Source: Bifidobacteriaceae bacterium
GTDB lineage: Bacteria; Actinomycetota; Actinomycetes; Actinomycetales; WQXJ01
Length of the DNA: 7,450 bases
Reading direction: 5' to 3'
NCBI GenBank assembly: GCA_031261885.1
Contig: JAISIU010000161.1
Span: 1 to 7,450 of the forward strand
Below, piece after piece: positions 1-5,630 of the stretch (position 1 is the stretch's first letter; each line of letters opens with the position of its first letter). The notes under the pieces were generated by a model. The model had not been told where the DNA came from. It worked only from the letters and a program-made list of their open reading frames with translations, and did no database searches. The position numbers and the translations under genes were made by a program.

Positions 1-3000
1 TCGAGCGCATCGCGCAGCCAGGCGCGCAGCTCCCCGTAGGTGGCCTGCGTCCACGGCGCGCCGCCCTTCCCCGCCACGGCCGCGTCGATGGCCGCGCCCT
101 GACAGTCGAGGATCAACCGGTCCGTCGAGCCGAGGCCCCAGGCGGCCAGTGGCATCGCGGCCTCCGGCTTGAGCCGGGACGTGACACGGCCCGTCGGCAG
201 GGCCAGATCCTTGAGCAGCAGCTCCCGGACGCCGGCGGGGTGCGACGCCGCCTGCGCGGCCACCGACCCGAGCACCCGCAGGGCGATGCCGTCCGGGCCG
301 GCCCCGGCACTGGAGTCCGCCGCCGCGCCCCCACCGCCTTTGCCGCCTTGGCCGCCTTGGCGCCGGCCGCCGCCCTGCTTGCCGCCGCCCCCGCCGCCCG
401 AAGCGGCCGCGTCCGCTCGGGCCCCGGCCACGAGCGCCGGGTACCCCACGACGCGACCACCCGCCGGCAGCGGGGCCGCGATCTCCGAGGGGATGTCGCC
501 GAAATCCCACTCCGTGACGCCATCGCGCGCCCGGTCCCACGACGGCACGACCGGTGCGCCGTCATCGGCGGCCCGCCCACCCGGCCCAGGTTTCGCGCCC
601 TTCCGGCCGCGCCCACCCGCCTTCCGGTCGAGGCCGGACGCCTTGACCAGCGACGCGATCGCCTCATCGAGCCCGGGCGTGGCGGCCCCGACCACGGCCA
701 ACAGGTCATGGCCCTCCGCTAGAGGCTCACCTTTCTGGTTCTCGACGATGAACCGGACCCGCAGGTGTTCGGGCACGCGCTCCCAGTCCCACGCGTCGTC
801 GCGCACGTTGACGCCGCGCATCTGGAGGAACACCTTCCCGAGCGCCTCGGTCAGCGGCACCACCCGGCCCCACTCGTCCCGCCAACGCTCCGGCCCGCCG
901 AGCCGCGACACGGCCGCGCGGGCCGTGTCCGGCGCGGGCACGAGCTCGACGCGCTCGGCCTTCGGCAACGACTTGATCAGCGCGGCGATGAGCTGCACGC
1001 GCAGGCCCGGCACCTGCCAGTCGAAGCCGTCGGGCCTGATCTGGTTCGCGATCTGGACGGGGATGTGGACCGTGACGCCGTCCTCGGAGGAGCCCGGGGC
1101 CAGCTCGTAGGTGATCGGCAGGCGGTGCTCGCCGGCCGGCCACGTGTCGGGGAAGCCCTCGCGCGCCTCCTCGGCCTCCGCCAGGCCGAGACCCTCGGGC
1201 GTCAGCGTCAGCCGGTCCGGGTCCTCCTGCCTGGCCTTCTTCCACCACGCGTCGAAGTGCCTGGCCGACGTCACCGAATCGGGGATCCGCTCGTCGTAGA
1301 AGTCGAACAGGTCCTCCGGGTCGACCGCGAAATCACGGCTCCTGGTCCTCGTCACGAGCTCGTCGGCCTCGTCGAGCAGCGCGCGGTTGTGAGCGAAGAA
1401 GGCATGGTGGGTGTGCCATTCGCCGTCCACGAGCGCGTGCCGGATGAACAGCTCGCGTGCCAGCGCCGGGTTGGAACGGTTCAGCGGCACGGTCCGCCCG
1501 GCCACGATCGGCAGCCCGTAGAGCAGCACCTTCTCGTCCACCACGGCATTGGCCGCCCGCTCCGACCACCTGGGGTTGGAATAGGTGCGTTTGGCCAGGT
1601 GGGCGCCCGCTTCTTCGGCCCATTCGGGTTTGATCTGGGCCACCTGCCGGGCCCACAGGCGCGACGTCTCGACGAGCTCGGCCGCCATGATCCAGGCCGG
1701 CGGGTGCTTCGACAGCGGCGAGCCCGGGAAGATCGCGAACTTGGCCCCGCGCGCGCCCCGGTACTCGTTGCGGTTGCCGCGCCGGGCGGGCCGGCCGCGC
1801 TCGGCGTCGCGGCCCTGGGCGTGGCGGCCCACCTCGGTCTCTTGGCGTTGTCCCAGCTGCGACAGCAGGCCGGGCAGCAGCGCCCGGTGGATCTGGTCGG
1901 AGTTCCAGCCCCACCGCTCGGCGTTCTCCGGGATGCGTTCCTGGGACGATGCCGGGCCGTCGCCCTGGGAGCGGGAAGCCGCCGATGCCGTTCGGCCCCT
2001 TTGGCCGTGCCGCTTGCCCTTCGCTTTCACCTGGCGGTCCTGCCGCGCGGCCACGACCTGGGCCGTCGCGGCCTCGACGCCGCCGCCGGCCGCCGCGTGG
2101 CGTTCGGCGCGGACGGGACCGAGCCGGGGCGGGTCCGGCGCCTTGCCGGCCGGGATGCCGACGGCCTTGACGATGCGCCGCAGCTGCTGGACCAGGTCCT
2201 GCCATTCGCGGATCCGGAGGTAGTTCATGTACTCGGAGCGGACCAGGCGGCGGAAGGCCGAACCGGTGCGGGCCTTGCGTTCACGCTTCAGGTACTGCCA
2301 CAGGTTCAGGTACGTGATGAAATCGGAACGCGGGTCCTGGAAGCGGGCGTGGGCCTGGTCCGCCTGCGGCCGGAACTCGACCGGACGTTCGCGCACGTCC
2401 ATGATCGTGAGCGCCGCCGCGATGACGAGCACCTCGCGCACCACGCCGAACCGGCCGGCCTCGACGATCATGCGGCCCAGCCTCGGATCGATCGGCATCT
2501 GCGCCAGCTGCCGGCCGATCTTCGTGAGCGCCCCGCGCGGCCTGGCCTCATCCCGGCCCTGACGGCCGTGCCGCCGGCGGCGCCCACCCACGCCACGCTT
2601 GTCCCCCGCCGAGCCGCCGTCCTCCCGCGCCGCGGGTGACTGAACGCCATCGTCCGTTTCCCCTACGGAAGGCGCCTGAACGACATCGGCCACGTTCGCG
2701 AGCGCGAGGGGGGCGACGGCATCGGCCGCTTTTCTCTGAAAGGCCTGCACGGCATCGGCCGCGCTGGGCCGCGAAACGGGACGGTCCGCGCCGGGCGCTG
2801 TCACGGCCGGGCCCGCCCCACCCGTCGGCCGCAGCGCGCCGAGCTCGGTCAACAAGTTGATGCCGTCGCGGACGTTGCGGGCGTCCGGCTTCTGGACGAA
2901 CGGGAAGGCGATGATGTCCGCCGGGGACTTCGCGACGCCGACGGCGATCATCTGGAGGATCACGGAGGCGAGCGACGTGCGCAGGATCTCCGGCTCCGTG

Positions 3001-4130
3001 AACTCGGGGCGCGCCCGGAAGTCCGCCTCGGAGTACAGCCGGATCGCGATGCCGTTCGCGACGCGGCCGCAACGGCCGGACCGTTGGTTCGCGCTGGCCT
3101 GGCTGATCGGCTCGATCGGCAGGCGCTGCACCTTCGTGGCCTTCGAGTAGCGCGAGATGCGGGCCGTGCCGGGGTCGATGACGTAGCGGACGCCGGGCAC
3201 GGTCAGCGAGGTCTCGGCGATGTTCGTCGCGACGACGATGCGGCGGCGCGCGTGATGCTCGAAGACGCGGTGCTGCTCGGCCGCCGTGAGCCGGGCGAAC
3301 AGCGGCAGGATCTCGGTGGACTCGCCGAACTCGTCCTCGAGGGCGTCGGCCGCGTCGCGGATCTCGCGCTCACCCGAGCAGAACACGAGGATGTCGCCCG
3401 GGCCCTCGCGCGTCAGCTCCTGGGCGGCCTCGACGATGGCCGTGGCCTGGTCGAGTGGCTCAGGGGCGAGGCCGGCGGCCACGAGCTCGTCGGTGGGGCG
3501 GTAGCGGACCTCGACCGGGTAGGTGCGGCCCGTCACGCCGATGACCGGGGCGGGATGGCCGTCGGCGTCGTGGAAGTGCTGGGCGAACAGCTCCGAATCG
3601 ATGGTCGCGGACGTGATGACGACCTTCAGGTCCGGCCTCTTCGGCAGCAGCGTCGTCAGGTAGCCGAGGATGAAGTCGATGTTCAGACTGCGTTCATGGG
3701 CCTCGTCGATGATGAGGGAGTCATAGGCCCACAGCATCGGGTCGTGCTGGATCTCCGCGAGCAGGATGCCGTCCGTCATCACCTTGACGAGCGTGCCCTG
3801 GGAGGTTTCGTCCGTGAACCGGACCTGGTAGCCGACGATGTCGCCAAGCTCGGTGCCGAGCTCCTGGGCGATCCGTTCCGCGACCGTACGGGCGGCGATG
3901 CGGCGGGGCTGGGTGTGGCCGATCTGGCCGGCGCGGCCGCGGCCGAGCTCGAGCAGGATCTTCGGGATCTGCGTGGTCTTGCCGGAGCCCGTCTCGCCGT
4001 TGACGATGACGACCTGGTGGTCTTCGATGGCCCGGGCGATGTCGCGGCGGCGGGCCGAGACCGGCAGTTCCGGCGGGTAGGTGATGGCCGGCAGCCTGGC
4101 CCCGAGGCGCGCCGCGATCTTGTCCCGCAC
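1..4130 (-). CDS. hrpA: ATP-dependent RNA helicase HrpA (DEAH box), 3' end off the window
   Basis: This is a DEAH-box RNA helicase of the HrpA family, which couples ATP hydrolysis to RNA or RNP remodelling in the cytoplasm. E. coli HrpA has been linked to mRNA processing and rescue of stalled ribosomes. I read one open frame of 1376 codons, checked at many landmarks. Motifs seen: Walker A GETGSGKT (45-52), TQPRR (73-77), DEAH (142-145), SAT (174-176), TNIAETSLTVPG (302-313) and QRSGRCGR (349-356). The helicase-associated region follows (LTKIGRQL at 535, NYLRIREW near 640), then the HrpA-specific C-terminal part (MAAELVETSRLW at 815, FYDERIPDS near 945). GTG at 4130 is the only usual start codon after the in-frame TAG at 4221-4223. 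By comparison with E. coli HrpA (about 1300 residues), some 170-190 residues are missing at the left edge. Low-complexity, mostly Gly/Arg/Ala-rich insertions lie near residues 437-534, 662-738, 761-787, 1165-1191 and 1244-1268, so the full protein would be unusually long. I see no frameshift. Confidence 0.94.
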   Translation of the reverse strand, partial: MRDKIAARLGARLPAITYPPELPVSARRRDIARAIEDHQVVIVNGETGSGKTTQIPKILLELGRGRAGQIGHTQPRRIAARTVAERIAQELGTELGDIVGYQVRFTDETSQGTLVKVMTDGILLAEIQHDPMLWAYDSLIIDEAHERSLNIDFILGYLTTLLPKRPDLKVVITSATIDSELFAQHFHDADGHPAPVIGVTGRTYPVEVRYRPTDELVAAGLAPEPLDQATAIVEAAQELTREGPGDILVFCSGEREIRDAADALEDEFGESTEILPLFARLTAAEQHRVFEHHARRRIVVATNIAETSLTVPGVRYVIDPGTARISRYSKATKVQRLPIEPISQASANQRSGRCGRVANGIAIRLYSEADFRARPEFTEPEILRTSLASVILQMIAVGVAKSPADIIAFPFVQKPDARNVRDGINLLTELGALRPTGGAGPAVTAPGADRPVSRPSAADAVQAFQRKAADAVAPLALANVADVVQAPSVGETDDGVQSPAAREDGGSAGDKRGVGGRRRRHGRQGRDEARPRGALTKIGRQLAQMPIDPRLGRMIVEAGRFGVVREVLVIAAALTIMDVRERPVEFRPQADQAHARFQDPRSDFITYLNLWQYLKRERKARTGSAFRRLVRSEYMNYLRIREWQDLVQQLRRIVKAVGIPAGKAPDPPRLGPVRAERHAAAGGGVEAATAQVVAARQDRQVKAKGKRHGQRGRTASAASRSQGDGPASSQERIPENAERWGWNSDQIHRALLPGLLSQLGQRQETEVGRHAQGRDAERGRPARRGNRNEYRGARGAKFAIFPGSPLSKHPPAWIMAAELVETSRLWARQVAQIKPEWAEEAGAHLAKRTYSNPRWSERAANAVVDEKVLLYGLPIVAGRTVPLNRSNPALARELFIRHALVDGEWHTHHAFFAHNRALLDEADELVTRTRSRDFAVDPEDLFDFYDERIPDSVTSARHFDAWWKKARQEDPDRLTLTPEGLGLAEAEEAREGFPDTWPAGEHRLPITYELAPGSSEDGVTVHIPVQIANQIRPDGFDWQVPGLRVQLIAALIKSLPKAERVELVPAPDTARAAVSRLGGPERWRDEWGRVVPLTEALGKVFLQMRGVNVRDDAWDWERVPEHLRVRFIVENQKGEPLAEGHDLLAVVGAATPGLDEAIASLVKASGLDRKAGGRGRKGAKPGPGGRAADDGAPVVPSWDRARDGVTEWDFGDIPSEIAAPLPAGGRVVGYPALVAGARADAAASGGGGGGKQGGGRRQGGQGGKGGGGAAADSSAGAGPDGIALRVLGSVAAQAASHPAGVRELLLKDLALPTGRVTSRLKPEAAMPLAAWGLGSTDRLILDCQGAAIDAAVAGKGGAPWTQATYGELRAWLRDAL
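2640..2762 (-). repeat. Degenerate 33/36-base tandem repeat inside hrpA
   Basis: Four imperfect in-frame repeats lie in the first hrpA insertion. At protein level the units begin AADAVQA (residue 457), AADAVAP (468), VADVVQAP (480) and TDDGVQSP (492), a period of 11, 12 and 12 residues. On the plus strand the matching DNA cores are GGCATCGGCCGC (2751), GGCATCGGCCGC (2718), GACATCGGCCAC (2682) and GCCATCGTCCGT (2646), spaced 33, 36 and 36 bases. Every unit length is a multiple of three, so the reading frame is kept. The units have diverged, which argues for an old expansion rather than a recent slippage event. Confidence 0.6.
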
Positions 4131-4137
4131 CCGCCCT

Positions 4138-4143
4138 ATTGTG
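4138..4143 (-). promoter_or_regulatory. Possible -10 element of hrpA
   Basis: On the minus strand CACAAT matches the TATAAT consensus at four of six positions and lies 7 bases before the GTG start. That spacing would put transcription start at or next to the start codon. There is no good -35 hexamer. A GAAGGGG purine run lies about 13 bases upstream of the start, so a leadered transcript with a distant Shine-Dalgarno is the alternative. Confidence 0.3.
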
Positions 4144-4184
4144 CCCCTTCCCTCGGGCGGCGCCCTGCCCCGCCCTCGAAAATT

Positions 4185-4238
4185 CGGGCAAAGGTACGGT
4201 ACCTGGCGGCCCCGGATCCGCTACCGAAACTTTGCCCG
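4185..4238 (-). terminator. Candidate terminator after the membrane-protein gene
   Basis: A perfect 9-base inverted repeat, CGGGCAAAG (4185-4193) and CTTTGCCCG (4230-4238), flanks a 36-base loop that itself contains a smaller dyad. Read on the minus strand, the stem begins 7 bases after the TGA at 4245-4247 and is followed by AATTTT. Stem plus short U-run fits a weak intrinsic terminator for the gene ending at 4245. The long loop is atypical, and a regulatory role at the hrpA upstream region is an alternative. Confidence 0.4.
4192..4204. promoter_or_regulatory. 13-base dyad, possible operator
   Basis: AGGTAC-G-GTACCT is a perfect 6+1+6 palindrome centred on 4198, nested in the loop of the larger inverted repeat and about 62 bases upstream of the hrpA start. 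A CGGATCCG palindrome (4213-4220) lies close by. The dyad could be the tip of the terminator hairpin or a binding site for a dimeric regulator. The sequence alone does not decide. Confidence 0.25.
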
Positions 4239-4244
4239 GATCGG

Positions 4245-4814
4245 TCAGACGAGCGTCGTGAGGCGGCGGCGGGCCCACCGCAGCAGGAACTCGAACTCCA
4301 TGAGAACGACCCCGAACAGCACGCCCGGCAACAGCACGCCGGCCGTGTGGGCCGCGATCGCCAACACGGCGATCGTCACGACGAGCAGCACGGGCAGCGC
4401 CACGCCGAGCCACTTGAGGCGCGCGGCGGCGAGCCGCGCCACCTCCGGCGCACTCGCCCGGTCCCGCACCTGACCAGCGGAAATGGAGCACACGATCGCC
4501 GTGACGATGGCCCAACCGCAACCCACCAACAGCACATAGGCAGCCTCGGGATAGCTGAACCAGTTGGGCGTGGCGCGCACGGTGTACGCGATCGCGCCAC
4601 AGGCCAGGGCCGCGAGGCACCCGAGCGCCGCGGTGATCGAACCGACACGCATCAGCTCGGCGCGCAGCCGGCGGGCCAGACCCGGCACGTAGGCGGGCGC
4701 GGTGTCGAGGCCGCCGTCCCGCATCGGCAGGAAACCATCAGGCTCGGGTTCGCCGTCCTCGGCCAGGTGGATGGACGGCATCGTGTCGGGAGGCGTCTGG
4801 GGCGGTTCGCTCAT
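4245..4814 (-). CDS. Four-helix integral membrane protein, unknown function
   Basis: I do not recognise this 189-residue protein. The N-terminal 57 residues are hydrophilic, with many Pro, Glu and Asp followed by an Arg-rich stretch near 47-56, and are probably cytoplasmic. Four hydrophobic segments follow at about 58-79, 92-113, 134-155 and 157-175, and the tail is basic (RWARRRLTTLV). The last two helices are almost contiguous and form a hairpin. I see no catalytic motif, signal peptide cleavage site or conserved Cys/His cluster. I chose the ATG at 4814 (MSEPPQ...) over an in-frame ATG at 4880: the longer form adds 22 basic residues unlike the rest, overlaps the divergent promoter, and a -10 element sits just ahead of 4814. 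The gene lies 114 bases upstream of hrpA on the same strand, but an inverted repeat between them suggests separate units. Confidence 0.8.
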   Translation of the reverse strand: MSEPPQTPPDTMPSIHLAEDGEPEPDGFLPMRDGGLDTAPAYVPGLARRLRAELMRVGSITAALGCLAALACGAIAYTVRATPNWFSYPEAAYVLLVGCGWAIVTAIVCSISAGQVRDRASAPEVARLAAARLKWLGVALPVLLVVTIAVLAIAAHTAGVLLPGVLFGVVLMEFEFLLRWARRRLTTLV

Positions 4815-4821
4815 GGGTCCA

Positions 4822-4827
4822 AGCGTA
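4822..4827 (-). promoter_or_regulatory. -10 element of the membrane-protein gene, probably leaderless
   Basis: On the minus strand TACGCT fits the actinobacterial TANNNT -10 pattern and ends 7 bases before the ATG at 4814. No Shine-Dalgarno lies between them (the spacer reads TGGACCC), which fits a leaderless mRNA starting at the start codon. No clear -35 is visible. Confidence 0.4.
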
Positions 4828-4879
4828 AGCCAGCGGGCAAAACCCCGGCGGGTCGCGCCCATTCGGCGTGCCTTCCACA

Positions 4880-4885
4880 TACTCT
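4880..4885 (+). promoter_or_regulatory. -10 element of the anchored-protein gene, probably leaderless
   Basis: TACTCT fits the TANNNT -10 pattern. It ends exactly 6 bases before the GTG at 4892, which places the expected +1 on the first base of that codon. There is no Shine-Dalgarno. This supports GTG 4892, rather than the in-frame GTG at 4868, as the start. No convincing -35 is visible. Confidence 0.45.
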
Positions 4886-4891
4886 GAATAC

Positions 4892-5572
4892 GTGAGCACG
4901 CTCCTTCACCCAGTGGGGCCAGAGCCGGCGGCGGTTTACTGGCGGCGGCGCGCTGTGCTCATCGGGGCCATCGTCGTGGTCATCCTCATCGTCGTGATGA
5001 TCATCAGGGCCGTCGCGGGCGGCTCCGGCAGCTCCTCAGCGAAGGAGACACCGGCCGCCCAGGTCGCGGTGCCGAGCATCTCCCAGGTCGCCAAGGCGGC
5101 CGCGGCCCCGAACTGCGACGCCAAGAACCTCCAGATGACGATCGACGCGGCGGACGACACGTTCGCCGACGGCGCCAAGCCCGTCTTCAACATCACGGTC
5201 ACGAACAACGGCAAAGCCGCGTGCACACTGAACCAGGCCGACATCATCGTGAAGATCCGGTCCGGCTCGGACGCCATCTACGAATCCGACCAGTGCGCCG
5301 CCGGCGCATCCGGCGCGGCGGCCGCCACCACCGCTGCCGCCCAGGTGAGCGGCGCGGCCGCTCCGGCATCGGCCGCTGCCGGAGCCACGGCCGGTACGGC
5401 GATGTACACGATCCAGCCGAACGCCAACCAGGCGATCACGTTCACGTGGAACCGCGAACGCTCGAACGCCACGTGCGATTCCGGGCTACCGGCACCGAAG
5501 GCCGGCACCTACCGGGCCAAGGCCCTCCTCGGGTCGCTCAGCTCAACCGAAACGGTCTTCACGCTCAGCTGA
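4892..5572 (+). CDS. Single-pass membrane-anchored extracytoplasmic protein, unknown function
   Basis: A 226-residue protein of a widespread actinobacterial type with no assigned function that I can name. The N-terminus carries HPVG (6-9) and YWRRR (16-20), then one transmembrane helix (about 21-40). The Arg cluster before the helix predicts that the C-terminal part is outside the cytoplasm. A Gly/Ser/Ala linker (42-72) leads to a domain starting at C75 that looks beta-sandwich-like: alternating hydrophobic strands, TVTNNGKAAC (102-111), ITFTWNRE (182-189) and a final AGTYRAKALLGS strand pair. Four cysteines (75, 111, 135, 195) could form two disulfides. Residues 136-170 are an Ala-rich loop that looks inserted into the domain. 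The start is GTG 4892 because HPVG then lies near the N-terminus and a -10 element lies 6 bases upstream. The in-frame GTG at 4868 would add eight residues and precede that promoter. The gene is convergent with disA. Confidence 0.85.
   Translation: MSTLLHPVGPEPAAVYWRRRAVLIGAIVVVILIVVMIIRAVAGGSGSSSAKETPAAQVAVPSISQVAKAAAAPNCDAKNLQMTIDAADDTFADGAKPVFNITVTNNGKAACTLNQADIIVKIRSGSDAIYESDQCAAGASGAAAATTAAAQVSGAAAPASAAAGATAGTAMYTIQPNANQAITFTWNRERSNATCDSGLPAPKAGTYRAKALLGSLSSTETVFTLS
5365..5375 (+). repeat. GGCATCGGCCG word in the Ala-rich loop
   Basis: One of four exact copies of GGCATCGGCCG, all in plus orientation (2718-2728, 2751-2761, 5365-5375, 5581-5591). This one lies in the codons of the Ala-rich insertion of the anchored protein, and the 5581 copy is intergenic. 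The two hrpA copies belong to the tandem repeat. A looser copy, GGCATCGGCGG on the minus strand at 1980-1990, sits in another hrpA insertion. Confidence 0.4.
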
Positions 5573-5574
5573 GC

Positions 5575-5610
5575 CGGGCCGGCATCGGCCGTTTCAGGAC
5601 ACCCGGCCCG
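5575..5610. terminator. Weak stem-loop in the convergent gap
   Basis: CGGGCCGG (5575-5582) can pair with CCGGCCCG (5603-5610) across a 20-base loop, starting 3 bases after the plus-strand stop and ending 20 bases past the disA stop. It could end transcription from both sides. There is no T-run, and GC-rich pairing is easy by chance in this genome, so support is weak. The loop holds a copy of the GGCATCGGCCG word. Confidence 0.25.
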
Positions 5611-5630
5611 CCCGGCCGCGACACGCCACT

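Noticed and set aside
318..401. Possible CRISPR-like or simple repeat in the GCC/CCG-rich stretch
   Set aside because: These are glycine codons of the Gly/Gln/Arg-rich HrpA insert. There are no spaced identical repeats or spacers.
1333..2205. A 290-codon minus-strand open frame overlapping hrpA in another frame
   Set aside because: Its product is Arg/Gly/Pro-rich and matches an out-of-frame reading of hrpA. The hrpA frame is continuous at landmarks on both sides, so it is not evidence of a frameshift.
765..2639. A 624-codon open frame on the plus strand, opposite hrpA
   Set aside because: It is antisense to hrpA, in which I can read conserved motifs throughout. Its product is a low-complexity Arg/Leu/Ala/Val/Asp-rich string with no domain I recognise, as expected for the mirror frame of a high-GC gene.
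4155..4175. GGGCGG/CCGCCC stem just upstream of hrpA as a riboswitch or attenuator
   Set aside because: It is a six-base GC stem that competes with an equally good GGGC/GCCC hairpin. Such pairings are frequent by chance at this base composition.
4815..4880. 22-residue N-terminal extension of the membrane protein from ATG 4880
   Set aside because: The extension is Arg-rich, overlaps the divergent promoter region and nearly reaches the neighbouring start. ATG 4814 has a -10 element at leaderless spacing.
4868..4891. Upstream GTG start for the anchored protein
   Set aside because: It would put the start before the -10 element at 4880-4885 and push the HPVG motif away from the N-terminus. GTG 4892 fits better.
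3084..4895. A 603-codon open frame on the plus strand across the hrpA 5' end and the membrane-protein gene
   Set aside because: It runs antisense through two convincing genes and an intergenic region. Its composition shifts at their borders, and it lacks recognisable motifs.
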